The notes below the pieces were generated by a model. It was not told the DNA's origin. It was given only the letters and a program-made list of their open reading frames with translations, and made no database searches. The translations under genes and the position numbers were made by a program. From contig JAERSW010000075.1 of NCBI GenBank assembly GCA_016845305.1, positions 1-48,237 of the forward strand: DNA of 48,237 bases, given 5' to 3'. Source of the DNA: Acidimicrobiales bacterium (GTDB taxonomy: Bacteria > Actinomycetota > Acidimicrobiia > Acidimicrobiales > MedAcidi-G1). Position 1 is the stretch's first letter, and each line of letters opens with the position of its first letter. Shown here one piece after another: positions 8,029 through 15,867 of this stretch.

Positions 8029-8892
8029 ATGCTGCCGGCCGAACCGCTGGATCCGGGGCTCCTGGCGTGGGGCCGTCCGCGGCTGCGGGACCTGCCGTGG
8101 CGACGGGTACGCGACCCGTGGCCGATCCTCGTGTCGGAGGTGATGCTGCAGCAGACGCGGGTCGAGCGGGTCGTGGAGCGCTGGCCCCGGTTCCTGGCGC
8201 GGTTCCCCACGCCGGCTGCCTGTGCCGGCGCCGCCCCCGGGGAGGTGATCGCCGAGTGGTCGGGACTGGGCTACAACCGGCGGGCCGTGAACCTGCACCG
8301 GGCGGCCACGGTCGTGGTGGAGCGCCACGGGGGCGTCCTGCCGGCCGACCTCGACGGACTGCTGGCCCTTCCGGGAGTGGGTCCGTACACGGCACGGGCG
8401 GTGCTGGCCTTCGCCCACGAGGACGACGTGGCCGTGGTCGACACCAACGTGGCCCGGGTGCTGGCCCGCTGGACCGGTCGGCGCCTGACGGCCCGCGTAG
8501 CCCAGGGGTTGGCCGACGCCTCGGTCCCCGCCGGGGACGGGTGGGCCTGGAACCAGGTGGTCCTCGACCTCGGAGCCACCACCTGCCGGGCTCGCGGCCC
8601 CCGGTGTGGGAACTGTCCTCTCGCGTCGGGCTGTGCGTGGCGTGGGGTGGGTCCCGACCCCGCCGTCGGTTCGGCCGGCGTCGCCGGACGGCAGTCGGCC
8701 TTCGAGGGCTCCGACCGTCAGGGCCGCGGCCGCCTCGTGGCGGCGCTGGCCGACGGGCCGGTGGCCGACGCCGACCTGGCCACCGTGATGGGTTGGCCGG
8801 ACGACCCGGGCCGGGCCGCACGGGTCGCGGCGACCGTCGTCGCCGACGGCCTCGCCGTCACCGTGCCCGGCGGCTGGTCGCTACCCGAGTGA
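8029..8892 (+). CDS. mutY: A/G-specific adenine glycosylase MutY
   Basis: 287 residues. Removes adenine mispaired with 8-oxoguanine or guanine. Visible are the catalytic glutamate region VSEVMLQQTRVE, the helix-hairpin-helix LPGVGPYTARAV, the catalytic aspartate in VVDTNVARVL, and a four-cysteine iron-sulfur loop with C-x6-C-x2-C-x5-C spacing (RCGNCPLASGC). The C-terminus is short and shows no clear NUDIX-like 8-oxoG recognition domain, as in other compact actinobacterial MutY proteins. ATG 8029 was chosen over upstream in-frame starts because a TACCGT element lies just before it. It converges with the selenoprotein gene at 8951-9472. Confidence 0.92.
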   Translation: MLPAEPLDPGLLAWGRPRLRDLPWRRVRDPWPILVSEVMLQQTRVERVVERWPRFLARFPTPAACAGAAPGEVIAEWSGLGYNRRAVNLHRAATVVVERHGGVLPADLDGLLALPGVGPYTARAVLAFAHEDDVAVVDTNVARVLARWTGRRLTARVAQGLADASVPAGDGWAWNQVVLDLGATTCRARGPRCGNCPLASGCAWRGVGPDPAVGSAGVAGRQSAFEGSDRQGRGRLVAALADGPVADADLATVMGWPDDPGRAARVAATVVADGLAVTVPGGWSLPE

Positions 8893-8950
8893 GCCGACGA
8901 CTCTCCTGACCGGGGAACCGGTGGCCGCCCGGTGGGTCGGGAACCGGACC

Positions 8951-9472
8951 TCAGGAACCGATGAGGGCGGCGACGATGGCGTCGACCGTGGCGTCGGCCA
9001 TGGCGTGCATCTCGTCGTCGGTGCGGTCCTGGACCGGATGCGGCGTGAACACGCGGGCCACGTCGAGGCCGAGCGCCCGGGCTTGCGTCTCGGCGGCGTC
9101 GGCGAACGGTTCGGAGGCGACCACCACCCCCGGCAGGCCCCGCCGCTCCAGATCGTCGATGTCGTGCACACTGCACGTCGTACACGATCCTCAATCGGCG
9201 AGGGCCTCGATCACGGCGTCGCAGGTGGTGGCGATCTCGTGGCGCAGGTCGGCCGGGGCCGGCTTGGTGAACGTCGGCTTGGCGAACCGCAGCACCGACG
9301 CCCCCCGGCGGCCCAGGTTCTCCTCGAGCCGGTCGAGGAAGACGTCGCCCCGCGGCTTGCTGATGTCGAGCAGCCCGACGGTCAGGCCATCGAGCGAGGC
9401 CTTGCGTGGCGTCAGTTCCCGGTCGGCCGGCGCCGTCTCGGCGGTCGGGTCCAGCAGCGTGGTTCCGTTCAT
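8951..9472 (-). CDS. UGSC-family selenoprotein with in-frame UGA (Sec 94)
   Basis: Read through TGA at 9191-9193, one continuous 173-residue frame runs from ATG 9472 to the stop at 8951. The UGA falls at codon 94 and is followed by Gly-Ser-Cys, giving the U-G-S-C motif that names this family, then TTCSVHDIDDLE. The N-terminal half (LTVGLLDISKPRGDVFLDRLEE, then CDAVIEALAD just before Sec) and the C-terminal half (GLPGVVVASEPFADAA) make one alpha/beta domain. Neither half has an independent start signal. The ATG overlaps the upstream stop as ATGA. Family members are predicted thiol/selenol redox proteins of unknown reaction. Standard gene callers would split it in two. Confidence 0.88.
9151..9189 (-). 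promoter_or_regulatory. Bacterial SECIS-like hairpin after the UGSC UGA
   Basis: On the coding (minus) strand the sequence starting two bases after UGA folds as an outer 6-bp stem (GATCGT with ACGATC), a 6x6 internal loop, and an inner 6-bp stem (CGTGCA with TGCACG) closed by GTG. The apical loop sits about 20-22 bases after UGA and contains G and U, in the range expected for a SelB-binding element. It lies within coding sequence, as bacterial SECIS elements do. Confidence 0.7.
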
Positions 9473-10482
9473 GGCGTGATCTCCCTGCTCGTCGGTTCGC
9501 TGCCCATCGGTCCGTTCAACCAGCCTCCCACGACCGATGAGAACAGGCCGGCCGGGCCGCCGGCGTGGACGACCAGCAGGCCACCGGGCCGGAACTTCGG
9601 CAGGGTGGTGCCGGCGAAGCCCTCGGGGACGCCCTCCTCGATGCCGCCCGCTCCGGCCAGGATCGTGTCGGCCTCGACCATCAGGTGGCCGCCGAGTTCC
9701 TCCATGAAGCGGGCCCGGTCCCAGCCGGCGTCGCGGAACCGGGCCACGTGCTCGGGCGACACCACCAGCATGGCGTCCATGCCCATCACGGTCCGCGGTG
9801 ACACGGCGGACCGCAGCCCCTCGGCGAGGGCGCGGACCAGCGAGTCGGCCGAGCGGCTCTTCTGGTCGACGACGATCCGGGGTGCCTCGCCACAGAACGC
9901 GGTGACCACGTCGGCATCGCGGGCGAAGCCACGGTCCTCGGCCAGCGTGGTCCACGGCGACCCTGTCTCGTCCTCGGCGAAGCAGAACGACAGCTTGGCC
10001 GGGCTGCCGTGGGTGGCCCGATCCACCTCGCCGGGTCGACCGCCGCCCACGTTGCGCACAACCAGCTGGAGGGCCCGACCGATGGTCAGGTTGGCCCGGT
10101 TGCCGTGGCCGAGGGCGTTGATCCCCGAGTTCATGCCGATGCGGTCCGCGATGGGGCCGTTCACGACCAGCACCGGCCCGACGCCCATGGTGGTGGCGAG
10201 GATCCCGTGCATGTTGAACTCGTCGGTGCAGACGGCCTCGACGGCGGCCAGCACCACCGGCAGGTACTCGGGTCGGCAGCCGGCCAGCACGGCGTTGACG
10301 GCCACCTTCTCGACGGTGCACTCGGCCAGGTTCGGGGGCAGCAGCGCGACGACCTCGTCGGGTCGACGTGTGGTGCCCTCGAGCATGGCCAGCACCCGGG
10401 CCTCGGTCGGCGGGACGACGGGCAGGCCGTCGGTCCAGCCCCGCTCGTACATGGCCTCGGCCTCGTCCTCCATGGCGGCCAC
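9469..10482 (-). CDS. UGSC-operon partner protein (large domain), possibly C-terminal part of a selenoprotein fusion
   Basis: As an ordinary gene this would begin at GTG 10482 or ATG 10473 and encode about 334-337 residues. It has no recognised catalytic motif; notable blocks are YERGWTDGLPVVPPTEARV at the start, NMHGILATTMGVGPVLVVNG, GMNSGINALGHGNRANLTIG, and a hydrophobic GGLLVVHAGGPAGLFSSVVGG near the end. Neither start has a Shine-Dalgarno site or the leaderless hexamer. The frame stays open for 29 more codons upstream, with coding-like sequence, to the UGA that ends the thioredoxin-like frame. The true N-terminus may therefore be at 10920 through a selenocysteine. It overlaps the UGSC gene by four bases (ATGA). 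Confidence 0.75.
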   Translation of the reverse strand: MAAMEDEAEAMYERGWTDGLPVVPPTEARVLAMLEGTTRRPDEVVALLPPNLAECTVEKVAVNAVLAGCRPEYLPVVLAAVEAVCTDEFNMHGILATTMGVGPVLVVNGPIADRIGMNSGINALGHGNRANLTIGRALQLVVRNVGGGRPGEVDRATHGSPAKLSFCFAEDETGSPWTTLAEDRGFARDADVVTAFCGEAPRIVVDQKSRSADSLVRALAEGLRSAVSPRTVMGMDAMLVVSPEHVARFRDAGWDRARFMEELGGHLMVEADTILAGAGGIEEGVPEGFAGTTLPKFRPGGLLVVHAGGPAGLFSSVVGGWLNGPMGSEPTSREITP

Positions 10483-10533
10483 GTCGACCCGTCGAGACGA
10501 CAGCGTCGAACCGCCGAAGCGGGCCCGCAGTTC

Positions 10534-10569
10534 GTCGACCCGCCCGGGGTCGACCGTCAGCGACCCTCA
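10534..10569 (-). other. Candidate selenocysteine UGA (10567-10569) with SECIS-like hairpin (10534-10554)
   Basis: On the minus strand the TGA is followed by GGG TCG (Gly-Ser). Twelve bases on, a perfect 8-bp stem begins (GTCGACCC with GGGTCGAC) with a five-base loop CGGGC. The loop is 21-25 bases after UGA, the same distance as in the UGSC gene next door. If read as Sec, the frames 10567-10920 and 9469-10482 become one 483-residue protein. GTCGAC is a common palindrome in this genome, so the hairpin alone is weak evidence; the continuous frame and the missing start signal downstream are the stronger points. Confidence 0.5.
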
Positions 10570-10920
10570 GCCGGGCTTGAAGGGAGGCAGGTCCGGGCCC
10601 AGGTCCTCCACGCCGGTGAACGCCTCCCACCGGTCGCGGTCCCAGCCCTCCAGCCGACCCGCCTCGGAGCCGTCGGCGATCCGCAGCAGGGTGGGCACGG
10701 CCTCCAGGTCGAGGTGCCAGCTGACGGCGAGGTCGGTGTCGTCGACCACCCAGTCGGCGACGGCCGGGAACGCCGGATCGTCCTGCGTGTAGACGACCAG
10801 CCCGGCCCTGCTGGCCAGGTCGGCCAGCACCGGTCGGACCAGGTCGCAGGCCGGGCACTCGGCCTTGACGACGGCGACGAGCCCGTCGCCGATGCCTGCG
10901 GAGCCGATGTCGGCGACCAT
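10567..10920 (-). CDS. Thioredoxin-like CxxC protein, probably read through UGA into the partner domain
   Basis: 117 codons before a TGA. The fold is thioredoxin-like: VAVVKAECPACDLVRP gives a CPAC active site at residues 22-25, and the cis-proline strand is EAVPTLLRIADGS. It is expected to reduce or shuttle electrons to a partner. A hexamer GAGACT ends six bases before ATG 10920, making this the operon promoter. The terminating TGA is in frame with the downstream open frame, followed by Gly-Ser and an 8-bp hairpin, so the TGA may encode Sec 118 of a 483-residue protein ending at 9469. As a stand-alone gene it would end abruptly after PPFKPG. Confidence 0.8.
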   Translation of the reverse strand: MVADIGSAGIGDGLVAVVKAECPACDLVRPVLADLASRAGLVVYTQDDPAFPAVADWVVDDTDLAVSWHLDLEAVPTLLRIADGSEAGRLEGWDRDRWEAFTGVEDLGPDLPPFKPG

Positions 10921-10926
10921 GGCGGC

Positions 10927-10932
10927 AGTCTC
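10927..10932 (-). promoter_or_regulatory. Leaderless-type -10 element of the selenoprotein operon (GAGACT)
   Basis: GAGACT on the minus strand ends six bases before ATG 10920. It matches the spacing of the recurring start element, although the first base departs from T or C. Confidence 0.4.
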
Positions 10933-11006
10933 GCGCCGTCCCCGATGTCACACCGCACCCGCTGAGAGATGCGTCACATCCTCCCCACCGGCCCGGAGGC
11001 CATCCG

Positions 11007-11012
11007 TACCCT
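11007..11012 (+). promoter_or_regulatory. Leaderless-type -10 element (TACCCT)
   Basis: TACCCT ends eight bases before ATG 11021 of the metallo-beta-lactamase gene. This supports that start over the longer upstream frame, which overlaps the divergent thioredoxin-like gene. Confidence 0.5.
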
Positions 11013-11020
11013 TGCCGTCG

Positions 11021-11959
11021 ATGGGGGAGTCGCTCGAGGTCTCGTTCTACGGCGTCCGGGGTTCCACCCCGTGCCCGTGCGACGACAACCGCCGGTACGG
11101 GGGCAACACCTCGTGCGTGGTCCTCGATGTGCCGGGCGGGGATCCGATCCTGTTCGACCTGGGGACCGGGCTGCGCTTCTACGGGCTCGACGCCGAGGGG
11201 CGGGCCGGCGACTGCCCGGGCACCGCCGACGGTCGACCCTTCCGGGGCACCGCGCTGGTCACCCACCTCCACTGGGACCACGTGCAGGGGCTGCCGTTCT
11301 TCGGCCCGCTGCACTGCGACGGCGCCCACCTCGACGTGTACGGGCCGGCCGACGCCGGGGCGACCCTCGTGGAGTCGTTCGACGCCTTCATGAACCCGCC
11401 GTTCTTCCCCATCTGCTTCCGGGACCTGCCGGGCACCATCGCCTTCCACGACGTGGCCGAGACGTCCTGGATGGTCGGCCCGGCCCGGGTGACCGCCCGG
11501 TCGGTGCCCCACGTGGGCCGTACCTACGGCTACCGGGTCGACTGGGGCGGCCGGTCGGTGGCCTACGTCAGCGACCACCAGCAACCCGCCGACGATCCCC
11601 ATCGGATCGCCGACCCGGTGCTGGAGCTGGCCGACGGCGTGGACCTGCTGATCCACGACGCCCAGTTCACCCCCGAGGAGTTCGCCGAGCGGCCCCACTG
11701 GGGTCACTGCACCGTGGACTACGCCCTCGAGGTCGCCCACCGGGCCGGCGTCGACGAGCTGGTCCTGTTCCACCACGATCCCGCCCACGACGACGACCAG
11801 GTCGACGAGCTGCTGGCCTCGGCGTCCCGGCGGGCCGTCGGCCTCGACGTGGGTCGGGTGACGGCCGCCGCCGAGGGCGACTCGCGGCTCCTGCCGGCCC
11901 TCCCGGTCCACCCGGAACTGCCGTCGACCGGTCCGGTCCCGGCCGGGGCGTCCCGCTAG
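11021..11959 (+). CDS. MBL-fold metallohydrolase (RNase Z/phosphodiesterase-like)
   Basis: 312 residues. The metal-binding signature THLHWDH is at residues 81-87, and further ligands appear as VPHVGRTYGY and the SDH strand (AYVSDHQ). The N-terminal pattern FYGVRGSTPCP...RRYGGNTSC is typical of the MBL subgroup that includes PhnP-like and cyclic-nucleotide phosphodiesterase-like enzymes. A late HCTVDYALEVAHRAGVDELVLFHHDP block supplies the final histidines. The substrate is not determined. It runs divergently from the selenoprotein operon, with the two starts about 100 bases apart. The next gene, a flavin reductase, starts 50 bases downstream. Confidence 0.88.
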   Translation: MGESLEVSFYGVRGSTPCPCDDNRRYGGNTSCVVLDVPGGDPILFDLGTGLRFYGLDAEGRAGDCPGTADGRPFRGTALVTHLHWDHVQGLPFFGPLHCDGAHLDVYGPADAGATLVESFDAFMNPPFFPICFRDLPGTIAFHDVAETSWMVGPARVTARSVPHVGRTYGYRVDWGGRSVAYVSDHQQPADDPHRIADPVLELADGVDLLIHDAQFTPEEFAERPHWGHCTVDYALEVAHRAGVDELVLFHHDPAHDDDQVDELLASASRRAVGLDVGRVTAAAEGDSRLLPALPVHPELPSTGPVPAGASR

Positions 11960-12009
11960 CGTCCCGTTCCGTCGGGCCGACCAGCGGCCCGCCGAGTCCG
12001 AGGGGACCC

Positions 12010-12522
12010 ATGACCGAGGAGCAGCCCGGTGACGGGAGCGAGATCGACGGCGACCTGTACCGCAAGGTGCTGGGCCGCTACCCGACCGGGGTGACCCTGG
12101 TGACGGCCATGGACGGCGACGAGCCCCTGGCCATGGTCATCGGCTCGTTCGTGTCGGTGTCCATGGACCCGCCGCTGGTCGGCTTCCTGCCCGGCAAGGG
12201 CTCCTACACGTGGGGTCGCATGGAGGGGGCGGGCGCCTTCTGCGTGAACGTGCTGGCCGACGACCAGGCGGAGCTGTCCAACGCCTTCTTCCGCAAGGAC
12301 GGCGACCCGTGGGAGGGCACCGGCTGGCAGCCCGCCGAGGGCACCGGCTCGCCGGCCATCCCGTCCTGTCTGGCGTCGATCGACTGCACCGTCCACGAGG
12401 TGGTCGACGCCGGCGACCACTGGTTCGTGATGGGTCGGGTCGTGGGCGTGTCCCACGTCGACGAGGGGTCACCGCTGGTTTTCCTGGGCGGTCGCTACGG
12501 CGCCTACGTCGAGCACGGCTGA
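12010..12522 (+). CDS. Flavin reductase family protein (FMN-binding split barrel)
   Basis: 170 residues. The opening YRKVLGRYPTGVTLVTAMDG is the classic start of the DIM6/NTAB flavin reductase domain, followed by GSFVSVSMDPPLVGFLPGKGSYTW, which forms the flavin site, and ending with VVGVSHVDEGSPLVFLGGRYG. Such enzymes reduce FMN with NAD(P)H, often to feed a flavin monooxygenase, or use tightly bound FMN/F420. No monooxygenase is adjacent. Start ATG 12010 follows AGGGGAC. Its TGA shares a base with the ATG of the next gene (TGATG), so the two are translationally coupled. Confidence 0.88.
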   Translation: MTEEQPGDGSEIDGDLYRKVLGRYPTGVTLVTAMDGDEPLAMVIGSFVSVSMDPPLVGFLPGKGSYTWGRMEGAGAFCVNVLADDQAELSNAFFRKDGDPWEGTGWQPAEGTGSPAIPSCLASIDCTVHEVVDAGDHWFVMGRVVGVSHVDEGSPLVFLGGRYGAYVEHG

Positions 12523-13040
12523 TGGCGATCTACGCCCTCGGCGAACGCCAGCCGGTCATCGACCCGACCGCCTACGTGCACCCGCTGGCCGTGGTCATCG
12601 GCAGCGTCGTGCTCGGACCCGAGGCCAGCGTGTGGCCCGGGGCCGTCCTGCGGGCCGACGACAACGAGATCCGCATCGGTGCCCGGACGTCGGTCCAGGA
12701 CAACGCCGTGCTCCACTGCACCAGCCACCTGGCAACCGTCGTCGGCGAGGACGTCACCCTCGGGCACCTGTGCCACCTCGAGGGCTGCACCATCGAGGAC
12801 CGGGCGCTGGTCGGCGTGGGCGCGGTGGTGCTCCACGAGGCGGTGATCGGTCGGGGTTCGATCGTCGGTGCCAACGCCATGGTCCGCAACGGCCAGGTCG
12901 TGCCGCCGCTGTCGTTGGCCCTCGGCGTGCCGGCCACCGTCCGCGAGGGCGTGGTGCCCGAGGACGTCAACATGGTCAACGCCGAGGTCTACGTGCAGCG
13001 GGGGAGGGAGTTCCGCGACACCCTCCGCCGCCTGGACTGA
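12522..13040 (+). CDS. Gamma carbonic anhydrase-family protein (left-handed beta helix)
   Basis: 172 residues of hexapeptide repeats forming a left-handed beta helix, seen as repeated I/V-G-x4 turns (VVIGSVVLGPEASVWPGAVL, TSVQDNAVLHC, TVVGEDVTLGHLCHLEGCTI). Three histidines, in LHCTSH and GHLCHLEG, correspond to the metal ligands of gamma-class enzymes (Cam/YrdA/PaaY group). Most such small members in aerobic bacteria have weak or uncertain hydratase activity. It overlaps the flavin reductase stop by one base. Confidence 0.88.
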   Translation: MAIYALGERQPVIDPTAYVHPLAVVIGSVVLGPEASVWPGAVLRADDNEIRIGARTSVQDNAVLHCTSHLATVVGEDVTLGHLCHLEGCTIEDRALVGVGAVVLHEAVIGRGSIVGANAMVRNGQVVPPLSLALGVPATVREGVVPEDVNMVNAEVYVQRGREFRDTLRRLD

Positions 13041-13070
13041 CCCGTCCCGGGGATCGACCCCGTCCGCCCG

Positions 13071-13874
13071 ATGGTCACCGCATCGCCGAGTCGGCCCGTC
13101 ACCGGCGGGTTCGAGAACCACCGCTTCCGGTCCGACGGGCTGTCCCTGGCCGCCCACCTGGCGCGGCCGCCTTCGCCGGAACCGGGTCGGGACGTGCCCG
13201 GGGTGGTCATCGTGCACGGCTTCCCCAGCGGGCCCGACGGCGGCGCCAACTCGGTGGCCACCTTCCCCGAGCTGGCCTTCCGGATCGCGACGGAGATGGG
13301 CTGGGTGGCGATGGTCCCGTACCTGCGGGGCATGCCCGGTTCCGAGGGGTACTTCAGCCTCGACGGCTGGCGGGACGACGTGGCCGCCGCTGCGGCCGAC
13401 CTGGGGAGCCAGGCGGGCGTGAGCCGGGTGTGGGCGGTGGGGTTCGGCAGCGGCGGGGCCCTGTCGATCTGCGCCGCGGCGGCCGCCGACGGGATCAGCG
13501 GTGTGGGTGCCCTGGCCACGCCGACCGACTGGGCGGACTGGGCGGCCAACCCGCGGCGCCTGCTGCTGCACGCCCGCGACGCCGGCCTGGTGTCCGACGA
13601 TGAGGGTCCGGACGACTTCAACCGGTGGGCGGCGCCGCTGCGCGACCTGTCCGCGGAGCGCTCCGTCGCCGACCTGGCGCCCCGCGACCTGCTGGTGGTG
13701 CACGGGAACGACGACGAGATCGTCCCCTCGCTGGACGCCCGGGTGGTGGCCGCAGCCCACGGAGGGGCCGACCTGAGGATCATCTCGGGGGCCGGGCACC
13801 ACCTGCGCCACGACCCACGGGCCATCGCCCTGCTGCTGGGCTGGCTGGACGGCCAGCGCCGCCAGCACGCCTGA
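13071..13874 (+). CDS. Alpha/beta hydrolase (serine hydrolase)
   Basis: 267 residues. [13 protein letters not shown] supplies the oxyanion-hole strand, [10 protein letters not shown] the nucleophile elbow (Ser in G-x-G-S-G-G), HGNDDEIVP the acid, and [10 protein letters not shown] the histidine. All three catalytic residues are therefore present. The pattern resembles serine aminopeptidase S33 / peptidase-like esterases. No signal peptide is seen. It follows the carbonic anhydrase-like gene by 30 bases. Substrate unknown. Confidence 0.85.
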   Translation: MVTASPSRPVTGGFENHRFRSDGLSLAAHLARPPSPEPGRDVPGVVIVHGFPSGPDGGANSVATFPELAFRIATEMGWVAMVPYLRGMPGSEGYFSLDGWRDDVAAAAADLGSQAGVSRVWAVGFGSGGALSICAAAAADGISGVGALATPTDWADWAANPRRLLLHARDAGLVSDDEGPDDFNRWAAPLRDLSAERSVADLAPRDLLVVHGNDDEIVPSLDARVVAAAHGGADLRIISGAGHHLRHDPRAIALLLGWLDGQRRQHA

Positions 13875-13905
13875 CGCCCGCACGCCTGACGCCAGTACGT
13901 CTGAC
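13866..13905 (+). repeat. 15-bp tandem repeat across the hydrolase stop codon
   Basis: Two copies of CACGCCTGACGCC(C/A)G are followed by a third, diverged partial copy TACGTCTGAC. The first copy contains the TGA stop of the hydrolase, so the repeat duplicates the end of the gene. Confidence 0.7.
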
Positions 13906-13930
13906 AGGGAGACCCTCCGGAACCGGGGCC

Positions 13931-13980
13931 GGGATTGTTACTATCCCCATAGGAGAAATCCCGCCACCGCCCACAGGAGA
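13931..13980 (+). promoter_or_regulatory. sufB promoter region with inverted repeat and SD
   Basis: An unusually AT-rich patch contains TACTAT (13939-13944), a good -10. It is flanked by the inverted repeat GGGATT / AATCCC (13931-13936 and 13957-13962), which could be an operator. AGGAGA at 13975-13980 is a clear ribosome site seven bases before ATG 13988. Unlike most genes here, this one has a leader. A Rrf2-type (IscR/SufR) repressor is a reasonable guess for the repeat. Confidence 0.5.
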
Positions 13981-13987
13981 TCCGCCG

Positions 13988-15391
13988 ATGTCCGCCACCG
14001 ACCTGGGCCTCGACCTCAGCCGCTACAAGCTCGGCTGGAGCGACGAGGAGGACTACGTCTACAAGCCCACCAAGGGCCTGGACGCCGACGTCATCCGCGA
14101 GATGTCGTGGATGAAGGGCGAGCCCGACTGGATGCGGGACTTCCGGCTCAAGTCCTACGACCGGTTCGGCCGGCGGCCCATGCCGTGGTGGGGCGGCGAC
14201 ATGTCGGGCATCGACTTCGACGACATCTTCTACTACATCAAGCCCACCGAGTCGCTCAGCGACGACTGGGACGAGGTCCCGGAGTCGATCAAGAACACCT
14301 ACGAGAAGCTGGGCATCCCCGAGGCCGAGCGGAAGTACCTGGCCGGGGTGACCGCCCAGTACGAGTCCGAGGTCGTCTACCACCGCAACCGCGAGGACCT
14401 CGAGGAACAGGGCGTCATCTTCTGCGACATGGACACCGCCCTTCGGGAGCACCCGGAGATCGTGCGGGCCTACTTCGGTCGGATCATCCCGCCGAACGAC
14501 AACAAGTTCTCGGCGCTGAACTCGGCGGTGTGGAGCGGTGGCTCGTTCATCTACGTGCCGCCCGGCGTCAAGGTCGACATGCCGTTGCAGGCCTACTTCC
14601 GGATCAACGCCGAGAACATGGGCCAGTTCGAACGCACCCTGATCATCGCCGACGAGGGCTCCGAGGTGCACTACATCGAGGGCTGTTCGGCCCCGGTGTA
14701 CACGACCGACTCGCTGCACTCGGCCGTGGTCGAGATCGTCGTCAAGCAGGCCGCCCGGGTCACCTACACGACCATCCAGAACTGGTCCAGCAACGTCTAC
14801 AACCTGGTCACCAAGCGGGCCCGGGTGGAGGCCGAGGGCCACATGGAGTGGATCGACGGCAACATCGGGTCGCGCCTCACCATGAAGTACCCGGCCGTGG
14901 TCCTGGCCGGTCCGAAGGCCTCCGGCGAGGTCCTTTCGGTGGCCTACGCCGGTCCCGGCCAGCACCAGGACGCGGGCGCAAAGATGACCCACGCCGCGCC
15001 CGAGACCACGTCCAAGATCGTGTCCAAGTCGATCTCCAAGGACGGTGGCCGGACCAGCTACCGGGGCCTGGTGCGGGTCGAGGACGACGCCTACGGCTGC
15101 AAGAGCCACGTGCAGTGCGACGCCCTGATCCTCGACGACGACAGCATCTCCGACACCTACCCCTACATGGAGGTCGGCTCGGCCGACGCGGTGATCGGCC
15201 ACGAGGCCACGGTGTCCAAGGTGGCCGACGACCAGCTCTTCTACCTGATGAGCCGGGGCCTCACCGAGGAGCAGGCCATGTCGATGGTGGTCAACGGCTT
15301 CATCGAGCCGGTCACCCGGACGCTGCCCATGGAGTACGCGGTGGAGTGGAGCCGCCTGATCGAGCTGCAGATGGAGGGCTCGGTCGGCTGA
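13988..15391 (+). CDS. sufB: Fe-S cluster assembly scaffold SufB
   Basis: 467 residues, full length for SufB. Part of the SufBCD complex that builds iron-sulfur clusters on a scaffold. Strong family blocks: [26 protein letters not shown], a long beta-helix core including [20 protein letters not shown] with the conserved cluster-related cysteine, and the C-terminal [20 protein letters not shown] with [17 protein letters not shown]. Normally sufB sits with sufC, sufD and sufS; here none follows, and the next gene is a small basic protein. The remaining suf genes are presumably elsewhere. A strong ribosome site and its own promoter region precede it. Confidence 0.95.
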   Translation: MSATDLGLDLSRYKLGWSDEEDYVYKPTKGLDADVIREMSWMKGEPDWMRDFRLKSYDRFGRRPMPWWGGDMSGIDFDDIFYYIKPTESLSDDWDEVPESIKNTYEKLGIPEAERKYLAGVTAQYESEVVYHRNREDLEEQGVIFCDMDTALREHPEIVRAYFGRIIPPNDNKFSALNSAVWSGGSFIYVPPGVKVDMPLQAYFRINAENMGQFERTLIIADEGSEVHYIEGCSAPVYTTDSLHSAVVEIVVKQAARVTYTTIQNWSSNVYNLVTKRARVEAEGHMEWIDGNIGSRLTMKYPAVVLAGPKASGEVLSVAYAGPGQHQDAGAKMTHAAPETTSKIVSKSISKDGGRTSYRGLVRVEDDAYGCKSHVQCDALILDDDSISDTYPYMEVGSADAVIGHEATVSKVADDQLFYLMSRGLTEEQAMSMVVNGFIEPVTRTLPMEYAVEWSRLIELQMEGSVG

Positions 15392-15450
15392 CCCGGGCCC
15401 GTCGCCCGCCTGATCCACGAGCCTGTCGCCGCCGAGGCGCGCCGACGCGA

Positions 15451-15456
15451 CACACT
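15451..15456 (+). promoter_or_regulatory. Leaderless-type -10 element (CACACT)
   Basis: CACACT ends six bases before ATG 15463. The identical hexamer and spacing occur before GTG 47299. Confidence 0.5.
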
Positions 15457-15462
15457 GGCGCC

Positions 15463-15867
15463 ATGCCGATGCGCCAGGACTGCAAGCACTTCGAGAGCCG
15501 CAGCTACCCCAACGGGGACACGGTCCGCAAGTGCGACCTGGACCTCGCCCCCGAGGCGCCCTGGCGTTGCCCCGACGACTGCCCGTCGTTCACCAAGCGC
15601 CGGGTCGACGTGAACTGGAGCCACGGCACCCTCGTCACCCCGGAGACGCCCGACGAGCCGGAAGGCCTTGGCACCGACGACAGCATCGCCGCGCTGCTGG
15701 ATGCCGCCGAGGACATCGTCAACGAGGCCGGGGCCCGGGTGATGGCCGACCTGGACGCCGAGCAGGCCGGGAAGGGCCGCTTCCGCCGCCGGGGCGGGAA
15801 GGCATCCGGATCTGGCGGGAGTTCCGGAAAGAAGCCCGGAAAAAAGAAGAAGCGGCGCCGGCGCTAG
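15463..15867 (+). CDS. Small Cys-containing protein with basic tail, hypothetical
   Basis: 134 residues. The N-terminal 45 residues hold cysteines in CKHFESRSY, KCDLDL and WRCPDDCPSF, spaced so that they might bind zinc or a cluster. The middle is acidic (LLDAAEDIVNEAGARVMADLDA). The last 30 residues are nearly all Gly, Ser, Lys and Arg, ending in KKKKRRRR. That architecture suggests a nucleic-acid-associated protein, but no family is recognised with certainty. The stop overlaps that of the minus-strand gene 15864-16487 by four bases, tail to tail. Confidence 0.65.
   Translation: MPMRQDCKHFESRSYPNGDTVRKCDLDLAPEAPWRCPDDCPSFTKRRVDVNWSHGTLVTPETPDEPEGLGTDDSIAALLDAAEDIVNEAGARVMADLDAEQAGKGRFRRRGGKASGSGGSSGKKPGKKKKRRRR

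Noticed and set aside
8951-9169. A separate 72-residue gene starting at GTG 9169
   Set aside because: This GTG lies inside the hairpin after the UGA, has no ribosome site, and would lack the Sec-Gly-Ser-Cys centre. It is the second half of the UGSC selenoprotein.
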